The notes under the pieces were generated by a model, which was not told where the DNA came from, searched no databases, and worked only from the letters and a program-made list of their open reading frames with translations. Positions 22,101-33,100 of a DNA stretch of 64,000 nucleotides are shown here, piece after piece (position 1 is the stretch's first letter; each line of letters begins with the position of its first letter). Where the stretch lies: NCBI GenBank assembly GCA_002118135.1, contig BDIU01000351.1, positions 44,245 to 108,244 of the forward strand, given 5' to 3'. The stretch is from Trebouxia sp. TZW2008. Taxonomy: Eukaryota > Chlorophyta > Trebouxiophyceae > Trebouxiales > Trebouxiaceae. The position numbers and the translations under genes were made by a program.

Positions 22101-25100
22101 GTAGCGGCGCAACAGTTGAGCTGCCAGGCCTTTTGACAAACAAGGCATGTGAAAGCATAATACTTTTGTTGGATGGAGGGGCATTCCGTATGAAGGACAT
22201 TCTCAATGTAGAGACACTGCATTGTTTAGTTCAGCACTGCCTTCTGACTGCATTGCTACCTCTGGTGGAGGCAATACAACATGCACGCAACTTTCTTGGT
22301 AATCAGTGCTATCGTTATCAGGACAAACTGCTTACCTCAGAATCTCAAAGGCCACCTCTGCCTTGTTAGCTCTCTGGCATGCATTAAGGATGCCCGCAAA
22401 TGTGAACCGATCCATGTTGGTGCTGCTCTTCACCATTCCCTCAACCACACTCACAAGCATCCCAAACTGCACAGGCAGATGCATAATCTGTGAGCAACTG
22501 CTATTCTTTCCAAATTAAGGCAATGATCCGATCTACTAAAAAGCATGCATCCAGTAGCATGGTGTTGCTTTGTTCTTGGAATACAACGCTTACGTAGCCA
22601 ATGTCTACGAGACATGCCACAAAGCACAAGGTGTGGAGCATGTCACATGTGTTTGCGCTGCATCCACAAGCAGACTTCAACAGTCTTGCAGCCACAAGTT
22701 GGGACATACATCAATTTGTGTATGAAGCAGTCAAGCTCTGCACAAGACAAACAGCAAGTTGGCATGACAGTAGCAACACTGCATGGCATTGTAGGTTGAA
22801 TGGCTGTGTAATGAGGCAGGCTGCGATAGGTGCACTGTAAGTCATTAACAAAGTCATTCAGGGCAGACATATATGTCACTGAGTTACCTGACTACTGCAA
22901 CCATACGCGTTGATGAGGGCATTATAGGCATGCACATCCGGACATAAGCCAGCTTTCACTGTGAGCTGATACACCTCTGATGCCCTCTGAAGCTGTTTAT
23001 TGTCCACGCACACCATGATCAATGCTGAGAAAGTTGCCTGCACATGTTTACAAAACAACATCACTTGCAATCTTACAGCAAGGCATTAGCAAGCAGATCA
23101 CTGAAGGTGCGATGTGCCAGTTGTAAAGTGGCACAAGCTTGTTTGCAACCACACCTGACATGCTCAGCATGCTTTGCTTTATCAAGCATGCATAGTTGTA
23201 CAGCCGTGGTGCATGTACAATCATCATCACCCACAAGCTTGCTACTGAGGTTGCATGCCCCTGCCGGGCGCATACAGCAGCAGTGAGATGGCTACAAACA
23301 ACCCCACTCAAAGCCATAGTATGTCCATGCAATGATCATCAAGGAAAGTGTACCTGTGTGGGCAGATGGCCTTGCGCAACCATGTCTGCCTGAAGGTCAA
23401 AAGCAAGGTCCAGGCGCTTGGCCTGGCCAGCAACATTCATCAAGCTGCCATACAGCTGCCCATCCAGCTGTACCCCATGCCTGCAGCAACAACAGTATTT
23501 GATGCATGATGTCAACGAGTACAGTCTGACAAAGAGTGTAGGGGGGGAAAACTTCAGGTGGACTTGGGAGGCAAGGTCCAGGCGCTTGACCTTGGCCTGC
23601 AACATTCATCAGGCTGTTATACAGCTGCCCATCCAGCTGCACCCCATGCCTGCAGCCACAACAGTATTTGATGCATGATGTCAACAGGCTACAGTCTGAC
23701 AAAGAGTGTAGGGGGGGAAACTTTCAGGTGGATTTGGGGGGCAAAGTCCAGGTGCTTGGCCTTGGCCCGCAATATTGTCACAGGCTGCCATACAGCTGAC
23801 CATCCAGCTGCACCCCATGCCGGCAGGAACAACGGAGTCTAATGTGCTGTGCAGATGATGGCGATCTGTGAGAAGCTTTGGGGAGAATCAGTTGAGGTAA
23901 ACTTTTGTAGTTGCTGTGTATGGCTGGGCTGTTCAGGACAGCTTCCGGGCACAACAGAGCGCCATGTTTGGCAGCTGTGATAGCAGGTGTCACCGAAAGC
24001 TTGGCTGGCGCAAAGGGCTCGACATCTAATGGGCAATGTATAATATAGAGCATCATGGACTGCGCGCAGCCTATGGCAAGGTCATTAGGTGCTTAGAAGC
24101 AACATACTGACTTTTGCATCTTGCCATACATTTGCGAGACAGAGTTAAGGTCGCCACAGCGGCAGCAAGCAGCAATGCCAGTAGCATAGAGCATCATGGC
24201 TTACATGCAATCCGATGGTCCAGTCATGGCACAGTCACGCTTGGTGAAGTGCTTGGAAGCAGTATACTCACTTTTGCATTTCGCCATACATTTGCATGGC
24301 AGAGTCAAGGTCACTGAAGCGCCGGCAAGCAGCAATGCCAGCAGCGTACAGCATCATCGACTGAGTGCATCCTGTGGCAAGGGCGTTGCGGTAGGTCTTC
24401 AGAGCTAGGGTCTGCTCCCCAGCTCGCCAGCAGGAATCTATGAGAGAGGTGTAGGTGCGCTCATCTGGCTGCAGCTTGTGATTCTGCAGGCAACATCAGA
24501 GAGTTGAGAGTCAGAGATTTTCACAGCTGTTTGGCCTTTGGTTTTCTCATGTATGTTAAAACAGTCCTTAATTAAAGAGACTTGTTTCAGTAGCCAACAT
24601 GGCTGTTGCAAATGATCCCTGAGCAATTGCGGGAGCTCAGGACAGACAGCCATTTGAGCTACAAACTACATGCAGTTTCCTCGCGGCACGATTGCTTGGA
24701 TGTTGCTACAATAGGTGGTCTCGGCGTTTTCCAAAGCTTGCTCGTCAGTGCAGTTTTGGGGGTCTGCTTCCAGATCACCAAACTAAGTAAACCACATGCA
24801 TCTGAGCAACCACTGACACCACTTTCGTGTTATCGAACAGTACAGTATCTGCAGATTTCAGCATGACCTTGCGACCTGATAATGAGTCATGGTCGCTCGT
24901 CTAGCTGATGTAGCTATACAGCCATTGAATGTCAAGCAGGTCGGACATGGCCTGTCAGGCATGCATGTAACATTCAGCCCGATTGTCACCTGCATGTTCT
25001 GTAACGCCTCAAAAGCCCTCTCTAGCTGCCCTGCCCTGCCGGCTGCTGCAATGAGGGCATTCCAACAGGCAGAATCTCCCCTCACTCTACGCTCCTGCAG

Positions 25101-28100
25101 TAACACAGCACTTTTCAACAGCTGTGATCATCACGCATCATTCGCATGTTGAAAGCAAAATTCTGTGTATGCTAAGAGCATGCAGAAGCAGCATCTCCCC
25201 TCAGTCTCTGCTCCTGTGCCAAAACGGCTACCCTTAACAGCTGTGATCATCATGTATCTTCCTTTACATGCTTGCCTGTGACCTTCTGTGACCATGCTAG
25301 GTGCTACAGAAGCAGTGAACTGTCTTCAAATGACTTCATCCAATTTGTGCCAATATGGTCACCCTCAACAGCTGTCATAAACTTACATTCGCATCTACAT
25401 GCTTGCTAGTGAGATTCTAACGCCATGCTAGGTGCTCCCGAAGCAACAACTGCCTTCAAATGGCTTCATCCAATGTGTGCAAACGCAAATGCACCCTTGA
25501 CTCGCCCAAATGTCTGCATACTATTGGATTCCAAATGCCCAAATGTCTGTGGCACTGAATGTGGCTAGTCTCAACAGAAAGCACTATGTACACTCGCAAA
25601 GTATCCAGCAGGAAGTAGGTGAAAGTTGCGTGCAAAAGCTTTGCAAGAGGTCATGATAGTGTGCTCATGCTGACTGCTGAATTAAGGTATTGAGCACAGT
25701 GGTGTGAATGGCAGTCTCAAGCCAGTAGACTGTGACCTTAACCGCAAAAAGAAACTGGTCAGCCAGAGGCCACTTTTTGAACACAGCTCAAAGTCATCGG
25801 CTCTGTCTACTCGCGTGGTGCATGTGTGTTGTGAGCATTATGCACTGTAGACAACGAGCCTGACTGCAAGAAGCCAAAGCGCAAAGCAGAAGCAGCTGAA
25901 TGCAAGGCTTAGGCCCCACCTTGCTCACAAGCAAGAGTACAAAGCAGAAGCAGCTGTGGTGCTTGGACCCTACCTTCATATCACTAAACAGGCTGAAAGC
26001 ACGCTCCAGCAGCACAAGTTGCTCTCTTCTGCTGTCAGGGCCACTTCTCAGGATCTTATTGCTGCATGTGCTGATCAGAGAGGTATACACACAGGGGTCT
26101 GTCTTGACCTTGTCAGCTTGCATGTCTTCATATAGACGGAAGGCCATTTCTGTGTCCCCAGCCACAGCACACGCTGCAGAGTAACAGCCCAACTCTGAGT
26201 TCAACTCACTCATTCATTCATTCATTCAGTCATTATAAACGTGGGCTAGGCAGGCTCAGCAGGCCCAACTAGGTGCGTACAGAAGCAATCAAGTGTCTCC
26301 AACCAGTTCGATCATGTCAGGACTACACAACTCATGATGCAAAATGGTCTTGTGCATGACCTGATGTCTGCTCCTATACTCATCAAACATCAATGTTGTT
26401 TGCAGTATTGCCAAGGTGAAAGGACATTGTCTGTAGTGGAGCAGTGTGTGCAGTGTCCAAATGCATCATGGGCTTTTCACAAGCACTCAAGGCGCAGACG
26501 TCAACAAGCAGGCAAGTGCAAGAGAGGGCAATGCACGTCAGGTCAGAATTGGGGAATGAAGTATGTCACGGAAACTTGCATGTAGAGGCAGCCTCATTGC
26601 ATGGTTTTGAAAGTACAAAGAACCTGTGCAAAAAAGTCCAGACGCTATACTAGATGAACAAGAGCATAAGAACATTGCTCTCAGTGGGTTGCCAGTTTGT
26701 GCAGTGATGCGCAGATGAACAGAAATGATCCAGCATCAGCAGCATCAGTAACTGCATTGGCTTACCTGTTATCAGGTTGGTATAGAGGTATGTGTCTAGA
26801 CTTCTGCCAGTGTTGCGCATCATCATGCCAGCATGCAGAGCCTGAGGTAGATCCTTGGCTGCTATGCACACCGTCACAAGCATGTTGTAGGTGCGCGCAT
26901 CTGTGAGGTGATCAGGCATGAGCTGAACAAAGCGCATGGCATGGCTCACAGCTCTATGATCCGCAGCAGGCCTCAGAAAGTCTTTATGCCGTACCCTGCA
27001 AACCGACCGTGGAGAAGTCATTGTGCCATTAGTGCGCGCTTTCAGTGAAACCAGCAGCAGATGCACTATGCATGAGCATATGTGTGCTCACATGGAATGA
27101 GTTGACTGATAAGCTCCATGCTGTTGACGCTGACGCTATACCTTTACAACAAACTTGTAGGCTTTGAGGGTGATGAGACAGGCAGAGGATTGCCAAATAG
27201 CTCTTTCAGCTGATACTGTTATGCTGCCTTGCACAATAGACAGATGACTCTGCTGGCATCAATGCTGCATGCATGCCAATTTCACATGTTCTTCTGATCA
27301 GGCTTGCTGTGAATCATGCTTGTCAAGATTTAGCATGTGAAGCAGGCATGTGACAATATGATGGGCACAAAAACATGCTGACATACAATACACAAGACAT
27401 GTGAACAGACAGCAGTTGAAGCAAGTTTGTGAGCAACAGCGCAAAATGATGACGTGCATCAGTGCAATGACTTCAACTCACCTTTTCAAGACATCAATCC
27501 GATTGGCTATGACGACACCTTCAAGCACCTTCAAAGCTGCATCTAATCTGCCTGCTGCTGCTCTGCTGCTGTATGCACGCAGGAGCAGTTGAGTGTCAGC
27601 GCCCTCAAAATCAAGCTCACTGTCCAGATTGCTGGGGTGCTGTGCACTCAGCAAATCTGGGCTTGGCTGTTCATGCTGCTGGTGCTGCTGATACTGCTGC
27701 TGCTGCCTGTGAAGCGAGGGTTCGCGCAGCTGAACATGCCCATTAGTGGCATGCCCATTGTTGACATGCCCGTTGTTGGCCTTCCCGTTACTGACAAGCC
27801 CATTGCTGGCATTCCCATTGCTGACATGCCCGTTGTTGGCATGCCCGTTGTTGACATGACCATTGTTGGCATGGCCATTTTGGCTCTTTGGGCCATCCTT
27901 GGGCTGAAAAGTATGCCTACCCCAGTTGATTTTGCGTGCCCATTTGGGAACTTTCTGGACTGGCTTCTGAAGTGCTGGCTGCTGCACCCTGACCTGCTGC
28001 TGCAAGCCTTGATCTGTCACTACAGCTACTGAGCTGGTAGCAGCTTGTCTATTGGTGGCAGCCTGCCCATGGCCGTTGCCATTGCCAAGGTGCTGGCTGC

Positions 28101-28332
28101 ATGCTCCATTCAAAGTGAGGTCTACCTGCTGTATGGCCGGTTTGAGTAAGCTGCTGTCATCGCGCTGTTTCAAGAGCTCTGCTGACTCGTTTGTTGCTTC
28201 GCGAAAATGGTAGATTACACTGCCATCGCCGGAAGTCTCGACTTTGACGCTCTTGCTTGTGACTCTACACCTTGACAACCTCGCGTTTGGTCTGCGTATG
28301 CCACAGAGGACTTTCATCGCAGCTTCGAGCAT
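16197..28332 (-). CDS. MRL1: MRL1, pentatricopeptide repeat protein for chloroplast rbcL mRNA maturation
   Basis: Green-lineage PPR protein that stabilises the rbcL transcript in chloroplasts. Fifteen exons, all in phase, 3243 nt (1080 aa): 28332-27482, 26995-26766, 26173-25974, 25094-24990, 24483-24272, 23480-23354, 23037-22888, 22466-22336, 21931-21757, 20483-20283, 19317-19187, 18695-18594, 18017-17910, 17324-17034, 16425-16197. Exon 1 has a basic, Ser/Arg-containing start like a plastid transit peptide, then an Asn-Gly-His repeat tract. PPR motifs follow (DARTYNMLVTVCIAAKD, DPCVYTSLISTCSN, DSACWNALIAAAGRAG, DERTYTSLIDSCWRAG, QLYGSLMNVAGQAKRLD, DVHAYNALINAYG). The MRL1-specific C-terminus is recognisable: NWVSQAMQVYRQAL, ISILEEAVALGVVP, MPPSVAEVYVLAMM, HAITILVQPFDRG, MLRRLRLWTKEDPKLG, then a basic tail ending NRGHINFDE. 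Exon 25094-24990 is exactly one 35-residue repeat. Many introns carry degenerate exon copies. Confidence 0.9.
16465..16600. repeat. Dispersed repeat C, copy 1
   Basis: About 130 bp beginning TGCTTGGATGCTGCTACAAT and including GGTGATCTCGGCG, GCTCGTCAGTGC and CAGATCACCAAA. A second copy in the same orientation lies at 24690-24800. Both are in MRL1 introns. Confidence 0.6.
18594..18905 (-). repeat. MRL1 exon array: acceptor plus exon 5' half, about 100 bp period
   Basis: Three copies of CTGCGGCAGATGCCGCCTTC-type sequence with their TGATGCAG|GCTGGATGGGCC acceptors end at 18695, about 18794 and about 18893. Only the first (18695-18594) continues into the conserved VAEVYVLAMM and a GTAAGA donor; the two upstream copies stop after about 55 bp. 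Confidence 0.75.
18970..19885 (-). repeat. MRL1 exon 19317-19187 surrounded by partial copies
   Basis: The used exon (SNPISSGQDQVAELGEQ to VVPPF) has five extra copies of its acceptor and first 30-60 bp upstream, near 19490, 19577, 19674, 19771 and 19867 (spacing about 96 bp after the first gap). One copy of its 3' half lies downstream at 18975-19035. Upstream copies share CAGAGCAATCCCATC and GGGCAAGATCA but drift out of frame. Confidence 0.7.
20283..20700 (-). repeat. Duplicated MRL1 exon 20483-20283
   Basis: An upstream copy at about 20695-20585 reads SGKTEYLELPDSVNWASQAM and AMQVYRQALS, nearly identical to the used exon, but lacks the GLKPSLKTLDRVLACLRLP half and the donor. The used copy is the downstream, complete one. 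Confidence 0.75.
21125..22075 (-). repeat. MRL1 exon 21931-21757 array, 3' half in five copies
   Basis: The end of the exon (PTAAANKQHMPGETSPADTR then a CAG|GTCAGT donor) is repeated downstream with donor positions near 21756, 21598, 21439, 21280 and 21129, a period of about 158 bp. Several copies keep the reading frame (for example PTAAANKQRTPGEISPAETR). A separate copy of the exon 5' half lies upstream at about 21965-22070. Only 21931-21757 joins both halves in phase with its neighbours. Confidence 0.75.
23354..23830 (-). repeat. Three tandem copies of MRL1 exon 23480-23354
   Basis: Copies start at 23480, 23649 and 23820 (about 170 bp apart), each beginning HGVQLDGQLY. The first is complete and used. 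The second has a one-base shift after NVAGQ. The third has lost its acceptor (CCGGCATG instead of CAGGCATG) and ends early. Confidence 0.8.
24030..24360 (-). repeat. Partial downstream copies of MRL1 exon 24483-24272
   Basis: A copy of the exon 3' half at 24210-24105 reads MMLYATGIAACC and QMYGKMQK, parallel to MMLYAAGIAACR and QMYGEMQK of the used copy. A shorter fragment lies at about 24035-24070. Donor-like GTCAGT follows the first. Confidence 0.65.
24690..24800. repeat. Dispersed repeat C, copy 2
   Basis: Begins TGCTTGGATGTTGCTACAAT and is collinear with 16465-16600 through CTCGTCAGTGCAG and CAGATCACCAAACTAAGTAA. Confidence 0.6.
25090..25500 (-). repeat. Decaying tandem copies of the acceptor region of MRL1 exon 25094-24990
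   Basis: Units of about 120-140 bp share CTCCCCTCA, CTCCTG, AACAGCTGTGATCATCA and ATGCTAGGTGCT. They start at the real acceptor near 25094 and become less similar going upstream. No copy retains the PPR coding part. Confidence 0.5.
26205..26312 (-). repeat. SINE-like dispersed repeat A, copy 2 (inverted)
   Basis: Reverse complement of the element at 13455 and 48243, including GTTGGGCCTGCTGAGCCTGC and the ATGA-repeat tail (CATTCATTCATTCATTCA on the plus strand). It lies in the MRL1 intron just upstream of exon 26173-25974. Confidence 0.55.
27735..27880 (-). repeat. 15-bp coding minisatellite (Asn-Gly-His tract) in MRL1 exon 1
   Basis: About nine degenerate 15-bp units encode NNGHA/NNGHV-type pentapeptides between the WARKINWGRHTF block and the Gln-rich segment. 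It looks like a hydrophilic, unstructured linker ahead of the PPR array. Confidence 0.8.
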
Positions 28333-30110
28333 AACAAGATGTCAAGGCCGTTCAAGCTCAACAAGGAGCCCGCGCGGTTATCTTGAACAGGAGAAGATCT
28401 GCAACTCACCCTTTGCTACCAGGACGAAAGGCGCCGAATGGCTTGTTATCGCGATTTGGCAACCACTGACATGCGCATCGCTGATTCGCTAGCAGGACGT
28501 CCATGGGCCCTCGTCAGCGGTTCTTTGTCGGAAAGAGCATTGTGCACGGATATGACCTCTGACACACGCTGGAAAGCAGCCGATCGCCGTCATGTCGCTG
28601 TTGAGCCTTCCGCATCCAGCTAATCCAGCAGATTCCCGGTCCGTCAAGACTCCGCCGCGCTGTCTTGCGACCGCGAATGCCACAAGCTATTTCAAGGAGT
28701 TTGAGCAAAACCTAATCTTGGAGAAGAAGAGTCCCGTACTGCAGCTGGCTACAGGCGTGAGTCACGCATGCACTTTGCCATGCACTGATGCACACGCTGT
28801 GTCGCTACTGAGCAACCGTATATGGCTGTGCTAGCATGGGACTTCGTACATACTAGACCACAGTGATCAGTAAGAATATACTGCATGATCATGATCACAA
28901 GCAACTTTTCACATGTGCTAACCTGTGCTGTCAGATTTACATCAATTCGGTCAAGCCATTCATGAACACTTTAGCACAGTATGTTTGCTGTACATATGAG
29001 TAAGCTGACGCTGCCTTCACTACCCCGCTGCAGTTTAGTAACCGCAATAGCCAGGCCTCAGCTGGAACCTCAATGAAATGCTCATTGCTCATATCATATG
29101 TATGATGCATCATGACATCTGGTCCAGCGATTTCAAATCTTGCTGCAGCTGCTGCCCCTGCTGTGTCCAAGATGTAAATGCTGCAGCAACAAGTGCACAC
29201 TTCACACACTTTTGGCAGCACTGATTGCATCTGTGGGTATTGCTTGGAAGGGAATATGTCAGACAGGGCTGAGCTGCAAAGCTTTATATATATATGTATA
29301 TATATATATTGCCACTGCTCAAGTTCAAACTGCAGCTGCCACGCTTGCTTTGGCATTGTGTCTTTGAGCAGCGTTTGGATCATGATGCACGTGAAGACGA
29401 TTCAAAATTTCGAGGTGTACAAGTCAAGCAAACACAAAGTGGTGCTGTCCTGAATCACTGTCTTGATTCAACGATGCTCAGTGCCTGTTATCAGCAGTCA
29501 GCAGTGTCAAGAACATATGGTGTATGCCATGCACCACTGTTCTGGTACAATTTCAGTGGTATATGACAAGTGCTTATAAAAGGCTGAGTGCAGTACTTAT
29601 GAGCAACTCATTCAGTAGAAGCAGCACATGTACAGCACTCAATGAAGTGTTAACTTCTCCATGATGAGCACGTGCATACACTTGTACTCTGCGACGTGCT
29701 TGCAGTGCACATGCCTGCCAAGGCTGACATCGTCCCAAGGCTTCATGCTTGCAGAGAGAGAGAGAGAGAGGTTTTACATCCTTTAGCCAGCCAACAAGTC
29801 TGATCGGATGTGTTGGGGAAAAACCCCCAACAACAGCTTGGCTGCAGCAAACGCAGCTATGACAGTTGCTTATGACTAAGGCATGGCAATTGCAATGCAT
29901 GACTCAGCTAAAGGCATCGCACGCTTTCGGCAGCTCGTCGTGAATCGCGCGAACCTGCATATAGCTAACACAAGCAAGCGAAAAGTGCTTGCTGATAGCT
30001 GCTGCGTGAGGATTCATCGCACGTGAAAGTTCGGCAGCACTGCGACACTCAGATCTTCCTAACACGGGACCGCCGGTGTTGTACTGACTGGGAAGCTGGG
30101 TTCATCTTGA
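28333..30110. promoter_or_regulatory. Divergent intergenic region between MRL1 and the class 3 lipase
   Basis: Contains CpG-rich blocks at about 28333-28720 (upstream of MRL1) and 29930-30110 (upstream of the lipase), the expected 5' ends of two divergent genes. Between them are a TA-rich run (29283-29312), a GA run (29755-29770) and one possible minus-strand exon near 28950-29165. No RNA gene was recognised. Confidence 0.4.
28943..29165 (-). CDS. Possible terminal exon of an unidentified gene or retained gene fragment
   Basis: After an acceptor-like ACACAGCAG the minus strand reads RFEIAGPDVMMHHTYDMS then FIEVPAEAWLLRLLN and runs to a TAA. The composition looks protein-like rather than random, but no family, start or upstream exon could be found. 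It could be a fragment of a transposed gene. Confidence 0.22.
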
Positions 30111-33100
30111 TTGCCACCCGAACTGGCTGCCCCAGCGGTTGCAGCAGCAGGTGCTGCTGTAGCGCTATACTTTTCTTATAAGAAGGCAGCCACACCTGTT
30201 ACAGCAGAAGAAGGCACTCCAAGATATGCAGACTCAGCACCTGCCACTGTGCATTTCAAAGATGCATATCAAGCTCCCAACACTTGGCTGGAAGCCCTGT
30301 ACTTCTTTGCCGAGGCGTTGCGGTATGCCACCCTTGCAAATGCATGAAATCTGCCTTGCATGTTTAGTTTAGTTGCTTCACAATAGCTTCTGACAGACTT
30401 GGATAGAAGCAGCCGATTGCGCTGTATATTCCTAGTTGCTGGGTGTCAGAACTTGCCTAGCAAGCATTTGTAATGCTAATGTAAAGAATGAAACCTGAAC
30501 TGTCCTTTTGTCACATGAGCATTTGGGATCACAATGCTCTCAATGTCAAGGGTATGATTGTATTGTGCAGATACATGTACAGCGAGAGCTTGGGAAGATG
30601 GCGGACAGCAGATCTGCTGATTGGACTTGCATATCTCGCCCGAAGGGAGGGGCAGGAGCATCCTGTTGCAGACATAGCGTCCAAAGGAAAGCCGATTGGA
30701 CTTGACAAGAAGACACAGCCATCTGATGTTCTGGTGCGGCTTTTGCATTCCAAGTTGAGCCTGTCCACCTGCATGCGCCCAACGTGATGCTACACTGCTG
30801 ATATGCAACAAAACGTCAGCAAAACAGCCTGTAGCTGAGCCCAGTCAGCAGAATATGCTCAAGCACACTGAGCAGAGACGTCAGTACGTCTGTGATCAAG
30901 CTTTTCAGTTGCTGATACATGTGCAAGACTTTGTAAACTGCACATCAATCAATGTGCAATGCACATCATGCTATCAGCCATACGTCTGTGTCCTGATATG
31001 TCAGAACAAGTAGCGCAGCTTCATAGCCCTGAAGGCTCCTATCTGTTAGCAGCGCCACAGGCGAAGCGTGATGTTTTCTGTTTTTGTCTCTCTTTCTATC
31101 GTCAAAGTTAGTGAATTCGCAGGCGGAGATGCGTGAGGTGCAGAGGTTTATGGGTTACTGCCTGGCCTTGCGAGAGCGAAGGCCTGCGGGACAGAGGGCA
31201 GTCTTCAACTCCCTGGGCATTCGTAAGTCTGCACTGAGATGCTCACTGAGATTGCTGACACACATGCAAAACTGCTGTCATGCAAGCACACAAGCTGCTG
31301 TAATGACAATTCCACCTGCCAGTTTTTGACAATTCTCGACCATACTTCTACATGCAAAGTTCCTGTCATACATGCACCTAAGATGCTTTGGCAATTGCTC
31401 ATGCTAGTTCTCAATGCCCCCCCCCAACCCCCCCCTTCCCCCCCCACCCAAACATGGTGCCACACATGCATCTCAAGCAAAATTGCCGAAAGCAAAAAAG
31501 TTTCATCCTGCAGATTCGCAAGACGTGCTGGTGCAAGAGCCCCGGGCTGGTGTGCTGCGGCCTTCCTTCTGCCTAGTCAAGGATGATCAGCTGAAGTCCA
31601 TTGTGTTAGCCATCAGGGGCACACACTCTCTCAAGGTCAGCCTTCAGCCTTCACTCTTCTGCATCAGCATTCCACATAAAATTTCAAAGATGAACTCCTG
31701 CTGCATGAAAACTCAAATGGCATGATATGTTGCGTACAGCACAGCAGTATTGTGCTCTGTTTTACATGTGATCTTTTCGTATGTCATATGTTGTTAATTT
31801 TGTGTTGACCACAATGACACATCACGTTCAACTTGGTAAAGGTCCACTTAATGAAATGAAATGACAAGCCATTGTTTGGGACTTGTGTGTTGTTTTGTGA
31901 CTTGCTTGTGCAGGACATGTTTACCAGCCTGACGGGCACAAGCAAGCCCACTATATGGCAGACCCCGAGACAGGGGTGGTGTTGGGGTACAGCCACTTTG
32001 GCATGCAGGCATATGACTTAGGCATATAAGTTAGGCATGTGACACAACTCATTCCTGCTTGTGCAGGACATGTTCACAAGTTTGACAGGCACAAACCAAC
32101 CCCAACATATGGCAGAGCCCAAGACAGCGGTGGTGTTGAAGTACAGCCACTTCGGCATGCAGACAAATGTTTTAGGCATGTGACGTCAGTCATGTTTGCT
32201 TGTGCAGGACATGTTCACAAGTCTGACAGGCACAAGCAAGCCCCACCATATGGCAGACCCCGAGACAGGGGTGGTGTTGGGGTACAGCCACTTTGGCATG
32301 CTAGCAGCAGCGCGTTGGTTGCTGCAGCAGTTGTTAGGCACCATGCGGAAAGCCCTTGCAGATCATCCTGGCTACAAGCTTAAAGTCATTGGCCACTCTC
32401 TGGGTGGTGGCACTGCTGCAATGCTGACCATGATGTGAGCTGCGCTCTCTTTGCCTGAATCAAATCCTGCTTGGACAGCTTATATGGGTGGTGTTGATGG
32501 TATAGCCTCTCTGACGTGCTGGCAGCAGCTCATTGATTGCTGCAGCAGTTGTCAGGACCATGCAGAGAGCCCTTGCAGATCTCCCTGGCCCAAGTCCATT
32601 GGCCACTCTCTGGGCGGTGGCACTGCTGCTATGCTGAGCATGATGTGTTGCGCTCTCTGTGCCTGCAACAGTCTTGTTTGTACAGCTTGTGAATGTTGTC
32701 TTGGGGTGCAGCCACTTTGGCACGCTGGCAGCAGCTCGTTGGTTGCTGCAGCAGTTGTTAAGCACCATGCGGCAAGCCCTTTGTACAGCTTGTGAATGTC
32801 GTCTCGGGATGCAGCTACTTTGGCATGCTGGCAGCAGCTCGTTGAATGCAGCAGCAGTTGTCAGACACCATGTGAAAGGCGCTTGCAGGTCACCCTGGCT
32901 ACAAGGTGAAGGTCATCGGCCACTCTCTGAACAGCGGCACTGCTGGCGATGCTTCCTCACTTGTTTGCTTGCAAGCATGCTGCTTTTCAGGCTACCTGCC
33001 ACAGATATGCAGTGCTGCAATACTGCATGCTGTGTGCAGGATATGATAGGAAACCGATCTTGCTAAGGTGAAATATGCGGCCATATATCTGGCCTTGCCT

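Noticed and set aside
29283..29312. TA-rich run as a promoter TATA element
   Set aside because: A simple alternating TA tract in mid-intergenic sequence with no linked gene start at a suitable distance.
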